Of a stretch of 64,000 nucleotides of DNA, positions 46,357 to 58,633 are shown piece after piece. The DNA comes from Adineta steineri (Eukaryota; Rotifera; Eurotatoria; Adinetida; Adinetidae). Below the pieces are notes generated by a model. The model saw only the letters and a program-made list of their open reading frames with translations. It was not told the origin of the DNA and did no database searches. The translations under genes and the position numbers were made by a program. Numbering within the stretch: the stretch's first letter is position 1; every line of letters begins with the position of its first letter. The stretch is from positions 369,268-433,267 of the forward strand of contig CAJNOI010000064.1 of the NCBI GenBank assembly GCA_905250115.1, written 5' to 3'.

Positions 46357-48044
46357 TCAATCAGATTCTGTATGATGCAGTTGATCTAGTGCTTCATCTC
46401 TTTCCCTTGGTGGCCATACTGTTAAAGATCGTACAAATTCTGTTGTTCCACAATTTCCCCAACAAATCCAACCCCATCCTGTTTTTTCATCTAACATTGC
46501 GCGTCGAACACGAGCTCGAAACTCTTTTGCTAAATCTTTTGTTTCCCATACTGATGATAAATTTAACATTTTTAAAATATTATCTATAACAATATCAGGT
46601 AATCCTATTTCACGCCATTTTTGAAGTATTTGAATAATAAAATTTTTTGGAGCATAAATAATTTCATTGGATTGTAAATGTATTGGTTGTTCGGGATCAA
46701 CAATAAAAAAATTCAAAAATGTTCGACGACGACCTTCTTGAGTGGTTAAATTTCGAATTTGTTGAAAACGATGTGGAATTGAATTTGAAAATACAACTGC
46801 CATACCTGTTTTTATAGATGATATACAATGATCAGTCTCCAACTCGGCATATGATGACTGAGGTGAATATTTTGGACGAAATTTTAACGCACCACCTTCA
46901 AGTTCTTCATCAATATCTAAATAGTAAACACCTACAGCAACGATATTTTCTGTTTGACCTTCTGTATGCCATCGACCAGAATATTTCATTCCTACAAAAA
47001 CAAGAATTTTATTAAAAAAAAATACTCTTTTTTTGTTTTCTTACCTGCTTTTAAATTATAACTTTGTGCTTTGATAATTACTTGTAATTTTTGTGATACA
47101 TTTGATTTAAGATTAATTAATTTTAGTTTTTCAAACATTGGTAACATTGAATGAAATATTCTTGCAATATCACCATAACTTTGTCGATATTCAGGTAATA
47201 CAGGTAAATGAATAATCGGTGTTCGAATATCGACTTTACCATCTTTATCAATAATAAATTCTGATGGTACCCACTGGTATGTATCACGTAATTTCTCGTG
47301 CTCGGATAAATCATTATACGCTCCCTCTCTTAAATCTCGTACGAAACGACGTTGTTTAAGTTCTGTGTTGTTAAGTTGTCTTTTTCGTCGTTCAATCCAT
47401 CGATTTTGATCAAATATTGATACTGGTCGATATGGAAGTAGATCTGGATCAATAATATCTTCAACTGGTGATGGACTTGGATGAAAATCTTGTCGTTCTT
47501 CATTAAGTTGATACAAAACGTTAAGAAGTCGTTTTCGACGTTTTTCACTAATTGGTAGTTGTTCATGAATCCATACTGGATAAACAAGAGAAGCTGAACC
47601 ACCATCACCAAATTCTACATCGTTATCACCATCTAATCGATAAAAATTAGGTTTATTAATTGCTGTTTCATCTAATATTTCTTCTGTATCAATTAACCAA
47701 TTGTCATCCCAATCAATCCATTTGCAAACCCAACATGATTTCATTCGACCGAAACTATATTTATCATACATATAATCAGAACATTTTTCTACATCTACTT
47801 CATCTTGATTTAACCAAACACGAATACGATTCGTTGATTCAAAGTCTACTAAATAGACTTGACAAGGATATTTCTCAATTGGAAATGATTGGCGATTACG
47901 ATGATCAGAAGCAAGTAATTGTAAAGTTTCTTCATCGGTCATATGAATTGTAAACCATTTGTATTGATACTCGTACAATATACCTGGATTAATAGGTACA
48001 AAATTATGTTTATCAGTAACGACGGACAACGTTGAAGCAGCCAT
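46357..48044 (-). CDS. DUF4246-family protein (Fe/2-oxoglutarate-oxygenase-like fold)
   Basis: Two exons, 48044-47045 and 46991-46357, joined in phase over a 53-nt intron (GTAAGA...TTTTTGTAG); about 544 aa. The N-terminal two thirds hold a long helical and charged region (DIRTPIIHLPVLPEY). The C-terminal part has RWHTEGQTENIVAVGVYY, EGGALKFRP, PHRFQQIRNL and RRRTFLNFFIVDP. This is the core of DUF4246, a family I know mainly from fungi. The HxE...H set (WHTEG and PHRF) fits a non-haem iron site and the RRT arginines could bind 2-oxoglutarate, but no reaction is established for the family. There is no signal peptide. Fungal-like distribution suggests horizontal origin, which remains inference. 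Confidence 0.75.
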
Positions 48045-50501
48045 GAATGAGAGAAAAAAAGAGAAACAACATGTTTTGTGATGAATGAAAAGAAATATAT
48101 ATTATCGTGCATATATTGTGCAATTACATTCTGCGTTGCGTATGACTCAGCAAAGATTATCACGCATGTCACACGATCATGTTCTGTCGTGATGCAGTAA
48201 GAAAAACAAATGTATAGTAATTTTTGACGGCCTTGTAATATATATAAATAAAATTACGCATGGTTGTTAACAGTTTTCTTATTGAATTTGTGAGTATAGA
48301 TAAGAGATGAAAAAAGCATCTACACTGATATTCACTCTCAGAACTATGATTATTTGCACAATAAGATCTAATCGCACAGAATATACATGATTAGAATAAC
48401 TGATAAAAATACCAAACGAGAAGACATATTTTATATGAACAATGAATAAATGGGTTGTATAATATTATAAAATGTATAACTCATTTAAATCTTTTTATTT
48501 TATTTCGTCAATCAACTATACTTTTTCTTATTAGGGAAACTTATATTTATATATTAGTTCATATATGAATTTCAAATAATGAATGATCAAATATATTATA
48601 CATTCTTTATTCGTAAAACATATGATAGACAATATGTTGATTCTATCATGATATCAAGTTGGTAGATAAATTTATCGATGAGTTCATCGGAAATTAAATC
48701 TATCATGTAATAGAAGATATCATCTGAAAATAATATTAAAATGGATTTTAAATTTTAAGTTATTAATTTTCTTATAGTATCAATATACGAAAAAACTAAA
48801 TTGAGTCTATTAATTGAATTTGAATCAAATTGAACAAATGAACGGTATTGTTTTAGTAAAAAAGGTGCTTGAGATGTATTAAGCAGTTTATTTTTCTTCG
48901 TCTTCATCATGAGTAAGATAAAAAGTAATTTGTAATCGAAAGATATTTACTTTCGAAGTTATCGAAAGTCACTGAAAATTAGGTGTATATCGGAGTAATA
49001 ATGAATTCATTGTAATAGAGTTCTACTTATTTCAATAAATCAATCAAGAATTCTGAATATTGATATACATACAATTTATTTATATAATAAACTTAACAAA
49101 AGTTGTCAAAATACATAGAAAAGTGCAAATTTTTTTCTTGTTATTTTACTGAATAACTTATGGTTCTCATAATGAAATATTAGCACTTATAAAATGAACG
49201 TTTTTATTAATGCATTCAACAGCATGGGTTTCCTATGGCACATTATTGTAATTATATATAAAAAAAAGAAGTGACTGAGTTTATTCAGCCATGATATAGC
49301 ACCACATCTCAATATAGCAAACACCTTAACAAAAGAATTATATTCTTGATCTGTCTCATCCATTTTTATTAAATATAATAGCATATTTTTTATTATTACA
49401 ACCTTTGAAATAAATCTTGTTTTTGATAGAACTATTGAAATAAAAAGTAAATTACGTGTCTTCTAACATTATTTTTTTTGAATTAGTTTAATACAATGGC
49501 ATAGTTCATAAAAAAATGTATGTATTTATTGCTAAAAAAAAGTACTATTTATGACTTTGAATGCCCTCATGATCTTCAGTTGCATTACATATGGTTGACG
49601 CTATGAATTATAAGGTCATTTAATTAACATATATTTTGAGAAAAAATATATAAATAGCATCATTTTGTACTGATCCAACATTTTCATTGAGAATATCTTG
49701 AGTTGTTTGTCATAGATGATTTCCATTGCAGTAATATTTTTACGTAAATTCAAGAAAATAGAGAACAATCTCGTTTTATTATAAGTTCACGAGAACATTA
49801 TTAAAAAGATTTTTTTTCTCATGGAGCAACGTATTATCTTTATCACATCAAGTTCGTAGTAACTAATAATAGGTTCAAAAATTATATCTCGTCTTTCATT
49901 TTGTGTAAAAAAAGGATACTAATGTTTTTTACCATTATAATCGTCAAATAAAGTAATCATCTTTTCTAAGCATATGTCAAATAGTTTTCTTTTTCAATAA
50001 TATATTTAGGATAATAAATTTTACTGCTTTTTTAAATATGTCAAGTTAAATGAACTCGACGAGACTTTATTTTTACCAGCTATAAATAAAGTTATTTGAA
50101 GAATAGCAATAACATTATAAATTAATACTTATCTAGGAAACTCAAAGCCTGACTTTTTCCCCAATAATTATATATGCTTACTAAGCAGACATATAGGATC
50201 AGAATCAACATAAAAGAAAAGAATTTTTAAAAACTATAGTCACATACTATACTCATTTTTCTTTCTTTTTCATAATAAGTAAGTAGTAAAACGATTCATT
50301 GAAGGAAAAGTTCTATAATTGTTTTTGGTTAGAATATTTCAAAAATTATTCTTATAAATTATCTATCATATCTCTTACATTCTTTTTTTTTCTCTTCCTG
50401 AAATAATGAGAAGATGGTAGAAAAAAACATCCTTATCATAATAGATTCAACGTTCAGTTGTAAAATTTAATTAATCATGTTTTCATTTATTTTCTCATAG
50501 A
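48045..50501. other. Intergenic, 2.5 kb, AT-rich
   Basis: No gene or structured repeat supported. Confidence 0.55.
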
Positions 50502-51482
50502 ATGTCAAATGAAACAGATTATAATAATACTCAAAAATATGATTTTATTTCTCAATATCTTACTCAATATGTAGGTAGTTCGTTATATGTTCTATGTCTT
50601 TGTGGTACTATAATGAATATGTTAACTTTTTTACAACAATCATTTCAACGTCGAGCTTGTTCACTTTATCTATGGATAGCTTCATTCTGTGATTTTATTC
50701 ATTTAAATATTGGTTTGTTATCAAATATTCTTCATTATGGTTTTCATTATCACTGGTCTAATAGATCAATAATAGTCTGTAAGATAAAAAATTATCTTGT
50801 ATATGTATTAACTATTATCTCAGCTTCACTTACAATATTAGCGTTTATAAATCGATATATGATGAGTTCAAGACAGAGTTCACGATGGAAATTTAGTAAT
50901 CGTACAATCATTATTCGATGTATAATTACCATAATATTTTTTTGGGTAATTGCATCCATTCCAATTATATTCTGTTCACAATATGGTCGTCATTTATCAT
51001 ATAATGAACAATTAATTTGTTCGATTTCATGTCGATATTCATATGGTGTTATAATACAAATAATATATGTTTGTTTATTTAATGGATTTATTCCACCAGT
51101 TACTATGGCGATTTTTGGTTTTCTTACATATTGTAATGGACGTAATCTTCATCAAAGATCACAAACAAAATCAATTCGTGTTCGACGAATTAATAAACAA
51201 TTAACATGGATGCTTATATTTCAATCAATTAAATCACTTTTTACTTCTATTCCATATTCTATATTTAGTTGTTATTGGATTTTCACTTTAAAAAAATCGA
51301 AATCATTGATGGATGAAGCAAAAGAAAATTTAGTTAATGAAATTGTTCATTTACTCTTTTGGAGTAATTATACAAGTTTTTTGGTTTACATGTGTTCATC
51401 AAATGTATTTAGAAATCAATGGTTAAGAGCAATGAAAAAAGTATTATGTTGTCGTTTGAAAAAAAAACAAATATATTATTGA
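50502..51482 (+). CDS. Rhodopsin-like seven-helix GPCR
   Basis: Single exon, 326 aa, with N-terminal Asn glycosylation sites (NET, NNT) and seven hydrophobic segments. The TM1 GN motif is replaced by GTIMNM. TM3 ends in FINRYMMSS, an NRY in place of DRY. The disulfide pair could be C in IVCKIKNY and C in LICSISC. TM7 lacks NPxxY (SFLVYMCSS). The tail is short, basic and Cys-containing (VLCCRLKKK), possibly palmitoylated. It belongs with the two other divergent GPCRs in this window by length, single-exon style and helix wording, and is probably a peptide or orphan receptor. Confidence 0.82.
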   Translation: MSNETDYNNTQKYDFISQYLTQYVGSSLYVLCLCGTIMNMLTFLQQSFQRRACSLYLWIASFCDFIHLNIGLLSNILHYGFHYHWSNRSIIVCKIKNYLVYVLTIISASLTILAFINRYMMSSRQSSRWKFSNRTIIIRCIITIIFFWVIASIPIIFCSQYGRHLSYNEQLICSISCRYSYGVIIQIIYVCLFNGFIPPVTMAIFGFLTYCNGRNLHQRSQTKSIRVRRINKQLTWMLIFQSIKSLFTSIPYSIFSCYWIFTLKKSKSLMDEAKENLVNEIVHLLFWSNYTSFLVYMCSSNVFRNQWLRAMKKVLCCRLKKKQIYY

Positions 51483-52612
51483 TATCAATTGTACTTATTG
51501 ATTTCTAATAAAAATTTCGTTATATAAATCAAAAACGAAAAATAGTGAATATAATTTTAAATATTTTTTCCTTGGTTAAAGATTAATTTTCGTTTTACAA
51601 TACTTGTACTGGACAGACTAAAGCAACTTATACTTGAATTAATTCAAATATTTTTTTCATAGATCGAAGAACGCAAAAAAAGACAAACGATTAAAGTGTG
51701 CACAGTTTTGTTTTAATTTTATTTAGTCCATGTTTAAGCATCCACCCCTTTTTGTGAATGACATTTAGTAGAGCAGAAAACATTTTCTTATTATCACCAA
51801 CTTGAACGATCGTTGTATCCAACTTCTTTAGTTTTTACGATGTGTGACCATCTATTACCAACTTATTTTCACAACAACTCCGTACTAGAATTTTCTTTCT
51901 CTTTTCTTTGTCTTACTCGATTAATCATTCATCGTATATAACAGCTGTTCTTTGTTCTGACCTAATTTTCTTAGTTGTGAAAATAACTTTAGTTAACAGA
52001 AAAAGGAAGGAAAGAGAAATCGACTAACACGCAAACATTTTACTGTTTTTTACCTATGAAAAAAATATTTGAATTTTGACTACAATATAGATATTCTTTT
52101 ATATATTTAAAACCCATCCTATCAATTTATCAAACATAAATGTCAATCAGAGATTTATAATACTATTTAAATGAAAATAAAAAAAATATAATATTTAAAT
52201 CAGATGTATGCAAAGGATCAGTATATGAATTGATTAAAGAATTATACGATCACTATCATTTACTTAGGAATAATGTCGATATATACAAGTTAAAATAGTG
52301 TAATAAGATGAAGTGAACGATGAAGGAAATCGGTGGTTTTATTCAAAAAAAAACACGAGTATATATATGTGAAATGAATAAAGAGAAGAATTCGTCGAGT
52401 AGTTTCTTCTCTTTATTAAGCTCATGAAGAAAGACTGACAATGGATCGAGGTCCAGAAACGTCACATAAGAACAAAAGTATCTTTTATGTACGAAAGAGA
52501 AAGAAAGAGATACACGAGATAGAAAGAAAGAAAGAAATATATGAAAGAGAAAGATATAACTATGTCACAGTATATATGTATGTTTAGCTGGTAGAAATAA
52601 AACAAAATTAAA
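51483..52612. other. Intergenic with GA-rich tract
   Basis: AT-rich spacer. A purine tract of GAAA/GAGA words covers about 52492-52553, directly upstream of the esterase gene, and may be part of its promoter. Confidence 0.5.
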
Positions 52613-53593
52613 ATGAATTGTCATTGCATATTTTTCGGATTATCGCTCGTTCTCATCACTTTGATAAATTACACAATTAGTAATACACTTAATTTTATAT
52701 CTGGTTTTGGACTTACGGTATATTCGGTATCTCAGCTAGATAAACAACTCTATGAAATAGTTGTATCATCAGACGAAGTACGTGGCGAACAGAAAATTCG
52801 TATACTTATTCCATCTGATTATACAACTAGTGATAATAATCGTCACTACCCTGTTCTATATTTATTACATGGTTCACCTGGTGGTTCTGAAGATTGGACA
52901 ACACAAGGTAAAGTTCAAGACATCTGTGGTAATGTATCATTAATTACTGTTATGCCAAATGGTGATTCCTTCGGTTGGTACACAAACTGGATTATACCTG
53001 GCAATTATACTCCACAAAATTGGCGTACATATCATATGGAACAATTAGTACCTTGGATTGATTTTAATTTACGAACAATATCTAAAAAACAAGGTCGTGC
53101 TATAGCTGGTCTTTCAATGGGTGGATTCGGTGCTATTCGTTATGCTCAATTATATTCCAATAATTTTATTTATGCAGCAAGTTTTTCTGGTGTTTTAAAT
53201 CTACTTAATAATGATATACAAAATGAAATTCTTAATGACGTACCTATTGATGATAAACCACTTGTAGGTCCATTTGGTTATCCTAATGAATCACTTAGCT
53301 CTAATGAATGGTTTGCTCAAAATCCAATTACTTATGCTGCAAAATTACGTGACGTATCTGTAGCACTCTACACAGGTAATACTGGTGATCTGGAATTGTT
53401 ACTACGCGATAGTAGTTATTATTTACGTGATACGTTGATGTCGTTAAAAATTCCAGTTTATTTCAATGATTATGGAAATGGACAATCAATCGGTTATGAT
53501 TGCGATGGAGGACATACATGGGCATGTTGGAATGCAGCGCTTATTGATGTTTTACCTCGTATGATGGCTGTTTTACAACATAATCTCTTATAA
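52613..53593 (+). CDS. Secreted alpha/beta-hydrolase, esterase-D/antigen-85-like family
   Basis: Single exon, 326 aa. Residues 1-23 form a signal peptide. The fold of PF00756-type esterases is clear: strand plus YPVLYLLHGSPGG oxyanion region, a metal-like DW turn, MPNGDSFGWYTNW, then the nucleophile elbow AGLSMGGFGA (S168). The acid is probably D259 in TGNTGDLE, and the histidine is H301 in CDGGHTWACWN. The triad is complete. Family members hydrolyse feruloyl or acetyl esters, S-formylglutathione, or transfer acyl groups; with a signal peptide, an extracellular ester hydrolase is likely. Intronless and bacterial-like, it is a candidate horizontally acquired gene. AATAAA lies at 53623. Confidence 0.85.
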   Translation: MNCHCIFFGLSLVLITLINYTISNTLNFISGFGLTVYSVSQLDKQLYEIVVSSDEVRGEQKIRILIPSDYTTSDNNRHYPVLYLLHGSPGGSEDWTTQGKVQDICGNVSLITVMPNGDSFGWYTNWIIPGNYTPQNWRTYHMEQLVPWIDFNLRTISKKQGRAIAGLSMGGFGAIRYAQLYSNNFIYAASFSGVLNLLNNDIQNEILNDVPIDDKPLVGPFGYPNESLSSNEWFAQNPITYAAKLRDVSVALYTGNTGDLELLLRDSSYYLRDTLMSLKIPVYFNDYGNGQSIGYDCDGGHTWACWNAALIDVLPRMMAVLQHNLL

Positions 53594-54425
53594 ATTCTCT
53601 TAATTAAATAATTTAAACAATTAATAAATACATACGTATATACTATCCGTTTATCTTTTTAAGAAGCATCAAATCATTAAAAAAAAAAGATAGTAATATA
53701 TCTGATATTACAGTACAAGTTTTAGTTTGAGCAAAATTCAAATGTTCTTTTGTCCCACATAGCTATTTTCTTCAAAGTGTTCACTTGAAAATCAACTAAA
53801 CATTTCTATTTGACAATGTTTATGAAGATCTGAAATTGTATACTACGTAATCGGTACATCAAATTATCTACTCGTGTTGAATCGTCATGAATAATAAATT
53901 CTCTATTAAAAATCTGGATCCGTCCGAAATTATTCTCTCTATTCATCATAAAAATAAATCCAACATAGAAATTTGTCGTTTATAAATACAGTTAGACGCA
54001 ACAGTTAACAAAACTGCACATAAGTATTCTAACAAAATATTGAAAAATAAGAATACATAAATATTTTAGAAAATATTAGTTGACTTTAATAAAATTAATA
54101 AAAGTGTGTGTAATATTTTCTATTTCTCCTATTATTGGAAATTAAATTATTTTAACATAATAATTAATATAAATAACTTAAAAACTAAGATCAAATTTCA
54201 CTTTGATGACCTATATCAATGTTTGTATAACCATATAAAAAAATATTTTGCGGTTATACTAATTATTTGTGGTTATCCTTACGTATATTCTCTTTCTATT
54301 TTTTATTTTGCCCTTCTACCTCATTATCTCAAATGTTTGTCGTACAAAGATAAAAGCATATATAATGGATACTATTGATGACAACGCTTATCAACGATAG
54401 GAAAAACAACACCTATCTCTCTTCA

Positions 54426-54457
<32 letters not shown>

Positions 54458-54505
54458 ATTGTAAGAAGTAAAAACAATAATTTATTTTTATATATAGACA
54501 AAAAT
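53594..54505. other. Spacer with (TA)13 microsatellite
   Basis: No gene seen. The TA microsatellite at 54426-54451 lies about 55 bp upstream of the NHL gene start. Confidence 0.55.
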
Positions 54506-56378
54506 ATGTGGTTTCTACGACGTATAGTAAGTACTGAATAACATCTTGAAAGAATATAAGTAAAAAAGAATATGTTTATATTAAAAATAGTTCATTTTAT
54601 TTATTGTAATACTAATCAATTACAATATTTCTTCGACAAATTCTATTGAATTAACAGCTGTACAATTGAAACATGAAAAAGCTGTTTCAGAAATTCGAAA
54701 ATTAGAAGATGATTTAAAAAAAGGTCAACAACAATTTAAAATTGATCGACAAAATTTTGAAGAAGAAAAGAAACAATTACAGAAATCTGTTAAAGATCAT
54801 GATGTTATTCAACTCAATGTTGGTGGTGAAATCATAATGACTACTCGTCAAACACTTACTCGTATTTCAAAATCAACTCTTGCAACAATATTCAATGGTA
54901 GATGGGAACATAAATTATCATTAGATCAAAATAAAAATCTCTTTTTTGATTTTAATCCTATTCTTTTTCGTCATCTAATTGATCAATTACAAGTATTAGA
55001 TACAAATCATCCAATTCATTTGTATTTACCTTCAGACTCTTCACTTGTAGAACCTTTTATAAAAATGCTTCGAAAATTAGGCCTTGATCAATTTTTATCA
55101 TCAAAAGAAAAGAATATTTTAACTTTTAATGTTGGTGGTGAAATAATTACAAATCATCGTTCAACATTTACTCAAGTTATAAATTCTACATTTAATACTA
55201 GTAGTCTACCTTCGAAAACAATAAATAGTGATGTTTTTCTTGATTATAATCCAAAATTATATCAAGATTTGATCAATCAATTACGAGAAGTACCATCTAA
55301 AAACATCCGTTATTTTGAACCAACACTTCCAAAAGATACAAAGCCGTTCAAAAGAATGCTCACTGAATTAAATTTGAGTGGTAAGTATTATCTATATGTA
55401 ATATTAAATTAAAAGTCTATTATTAAATGATTTGTTTACATTATAGGACAAACATATTCTCCAGTAAAAATTGATAAGAATACTAAATGGATAAACAATG
55501 GAAGTACTATAATTGGTGGACATGGTAAAGGTGATGGTTTAGCTCAACTTGATTGGCCAGAAAGTATTTATATTGATGATGATGATCATAAGATTTATAT
55601 TTCTGATTCTAATAATCATCGTGTTGTTGAATTGAAATTCGATTCAACGATTGGTCAAATTGTTGCAGGTGGAAATGGACAAGGAAATCGAATTGATCAA
55701 TTAGATTATCCAGCAGATGTAATTGTTGATAAAAAGAATGATTCTCTTATCATTTGTGATAGTAGAAATAGACGAGTAGTACGATGGTGTCGTCAAGATA
55801 CTACACATGGACAAACAATTATATTTGATATTGATTGTTACGGTTTAGCAATAGATAATAATGGAGATCTTTATGTTTCTGATTTAGTAAAAAATGAAGT
55901 AAGACGATGGAAAATAGGAGATACGAATAGTATTCTAGTAGCTGGTGGTCATGGAGAAGGACATAATCTTCATCAATTATATCTTCCAACTTCTATATTT
56001 GTTGATCAAGATCATACAGTTTATGTATCAGATGAAAAAAATCATCGTGTTATGAAATGGATGAAAAATGCAAAAGAAGGTATCGTTGTTGCTGGTGGAC
56101 ATGGTAAAGGAAATAGCTCCAACCAATTATCTTATCCTAGAGGAGTAGTTGTTGATCATTCGGGTAATATTTATGTAGCTGATTCTAGAAATCAACGAAT
56201 AATGCGTTGGTCCAAAGGATCTGAAGAAGGTAGTATTGTTGTTGGTGGAAATGGTCAAGGAAAACAATCAAATCAACTTCATTTTCCCAAAGGTTTATCA
56301 TTTGATCAACAAGGTAATCTTTATATCGTCGATTGGGACAATAATAGAGTACAAAAGTTTGATGTTGACTTAGATTAA
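54506..56378 (+). CDS. Double T1/BTB (KCTD-type) plus NHL-repeat propeller protein
   Basis: Three exons: 54506-54526 (MWFLRRI), 54591-55380 and 55447-56378. The introns are 64 and 66 nt (GTAAGT...AAAATAG; GTAAGT...ATTATAG), in phase; about 580 aa. Right after the first junction is a hydrophobic stretch (FILFIVILI), then a charged coiled coil of about 50 residues. Two T1/BTB domains follow, each starting with a VGGE motif (IQLNVGGEII, LTFNVGGEII) and containing a DYNP-like turn. The C-terminal half is a propeller of NHL repeats, with wording GGxGxGxxxNQLxxPxGVxVDxxGNIYVxDxxNxRVxxW. T1/BTB domains normally oligomerise or bind Cullin-3 in the cytosol; NHL propellers bind protein or RNA. A hydrophobic N-terminus before cytosolic-type domains is odd. 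Confidence 0.82.
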
Positions 56379-56634
56379 CATTTTTTATTTTTTTTTATAA
56401 TAATAAATTTTAATAAATAATCTTGCTTTAGTGTGAATTATTTTTATTTTTTCATGTTGCTAAAGAAGAAATTATTTCCCTTGTCTTTGTTCTACAATTA
56501 AATCAGTTTAAGGTACAGACTACAAAAGTCTTTCTCATTTCCTATTAGTATCTTATACTAATTATACATCCGATGTAATTGATGAATCTTTACAATCGTC
56601 TTTTGTTATGATACATACTTGTTGAAAAAAGAAT

Positions 56635-57579
56635 TTAGTACAGGTATAGCCTTCTTGCTACCCAAATATCAGCAGGACTTTGCCTACGAAATCTTAAAAA
56701 AAAGAAAAATAATACAAAAAAAGTAGAAGAAAACAAAACAACAAAACTAAGAATCGTATATTGAATCACCTCCGGTAGATCATTAATAAAGTTAAAAAGA
56801 TATCCATCAAATGAATGCCAAGATCGACCAGCATTATGACCAACATACGAAGACACTTGTTTCGATGATAGAATCCACAATAAATTGTTTTGATACAGTG
56901 AAGATTTCATCCATTGTTCAAGAGTTCGAGTCAAAAAGACTGAACCTGTGGAAAAGACTTGTAGATAAGGAATGAGAAAGATACGTTGATAAAATAAGAT
57001 AGGAGAAACATTATGCAGAAGATAATCGACAATCTTCGAATGTTGTTCACTAATAAGAATATGATTGATTACAGTAGAATCTGATGATGATCGAGGAACG
57101 ATAAAAGAAGCACCCGATGATCGAAGTTTTTCAATTGACCGATTACGAGGAAATACATCTAGATCAGCATAGATTCCTCCTTGATAATGAAGAACAATTA
57201 ATCGAGCTAAATCAGCACGTTGAATATCGAATGGATATGATCGATATGTTTCTAATAAATAAGAATATTCTTTTGATGAAATTAATTGAACAAGATCAAC
57301 ATCTGTCCATAAACGAACTGTATAATCTGGATACATCTTTTGCCATTTGACATATGATGCACTTATTGGATAACTCGATAGATTCGTCGTTCTCCATATT
57401 TGATGAATAATTGGTGGTATTTTCGGATGTGATAAGTTCATCGGATGAAATGATGTATTATCAGATATACCGAGTAGAAGATTATAGACTGTTATAACTA
57501 TCAACCATACTTGCCAAAAAACTAGTACGATTAATATAATGACAAGTGACCATCGAATAATATTCCGACGATTATACAT
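56635..57579 (-). CDS. DXD-motif glycosyltransferase (Gly_transf_sug, OCH1/SUR1-like)
   Basis: Single exon, 314 aa from the ATG at 57579. A type II anchor at residues 11-36 is followed by IPPIIHQIWRT, the family's entry motif. Then come WTDVD, QRADLARLIVLHYQGGIYAD and the metal-binding D139-L-D141. A second hydrophobic helix near the C-terminus (VIQYTILSFVVLFSS...) precedes a basic tail. Members move mannose or galactose onto glycolipids or glycoproteins in the Golgi; the nearest described types are inositol-phosphoceramide mannosyltransferases and alpha-1,4-galactosyltransferases. The two-helix layout resembles the SUR1/CSH1 group. It converges on the NHL gene with 256 bp between them. Confidence 0.83.
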   Translation of the reverse strand: MYNRRNIIRWSLVIILIVLVFWQVWLIVITVYNLLLGISDNTSFHPMNLSHPKIPPIIHQIWRTTNLSSYPISASYVKWQKMYPDYTVRLWTDVDLVQLISSKEYSYLLETYRSYPFDIQRADLARLIVLHYQGGIYADLDVFPRNRSIEKLRSSGASFIVPRSSSDSTVINHILISEQHSKIVDYLLHNVSPILFYQRIFLIPYLQVFSTGSVFLTRTLEQWMKSSLYQNNLLWILSSKQVSSYVGHNAGRSWHSFDGYLFNFINDLPEVIQYTILSFVVLFSSTFFVLFFFFLRFRRQSPADIWVARRLYLY

Positions 57580-58633
57580 GTAAACTTTGAAGATTGAACA
57601 AAATGACAATGGTATGAGTTTTAGAATTGATCTTTAAACATTCAATTCATCTATTGAGATCGATAAATATGCAATGCAATACAAACTAAATTAAAAAAAC
57701 TGAGACTGAAATTTGAATAGAATATACTCTACATAGAAAATTTAATCGAAAATGAATAAATATTCTCAATATAAAGATAATAGAAAAGTATCGTGTTTTA
57801 TGCTACTACTTGAGTACATTGCATGTTATATGTCACTCATTCACTCTATTCTCTACTTATTTCTCTATTGATGGTGACAATGAAACGTATGACTAAGTAA
57901 AAAAAGATCATTGCATCTATATCATGCGTAAGCTAATCTGACTCTTCTAAAAACTTCTTATCTTAACGCGCATTGATTCTGTGTTTATCTGTATTCTACA
58001 TAGATCGAATTAATAGTACATATATAACTACAATGTCGATGAGACTATAAAGAAAAACTTATCTGTAATGAAAATAAAACTTACAGTTAAATATTGTAAA
58101 ATTTTAAGTGAATTATCTCATAAGTCATACCAATTAAAATACAATTTTTGAAAAGTGACAAAAAACTGTAGTCGTCGGTTAATTATATCAAAGGACAACG
58201 ATATTCAAATTTTTCTTAATAGTAGTGTATCGTGTAATAGCTTTTTCTAGGTTGGAGCTTAAAAAACACTTAGTTTCTCATATGTCTAGTTATCATTCAA
58301 TTAAACTTTTAGCTAATGAAAAAGGTCACATGGGAAATGTGAAGTGAGTATATAGTTTTATCATGTTGCGGATTTGAAGAATAGATATACATAACAATAT
58401 GTAATTAAAATTAAGGTCGGAAACTGCTATCAAATAAGTTCTTTCTAGCTACATTACTATTAATGTTATAAAATAGTAATATGTGAAACTTCTAATGTTC
58501 ACTGCACATGGTTATTTTTTCATGATAAATTAAATTATCACACTTCTTCCTTCATTCGCTATGGGTGTGATCATTCTTCCTCTTTCTTTGTCGCTATTCT
58601 GAATCATCATAAAAAAAGATGTAAGGGAAGTTA
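57580..58633. other. Intergenic, AT-rich
   Basis: Presumed promoter of the glycosyltransferase and flank of the palindromic element. No gene seen. Confidence 0.5.

Noticed and set aside
46940-46990. HxE in place of HxD in the DUF4246 protein as a lost metal ligand
   Set aside because: From memory HxE is usual in this family, and Glu can serve as the iron ligand.
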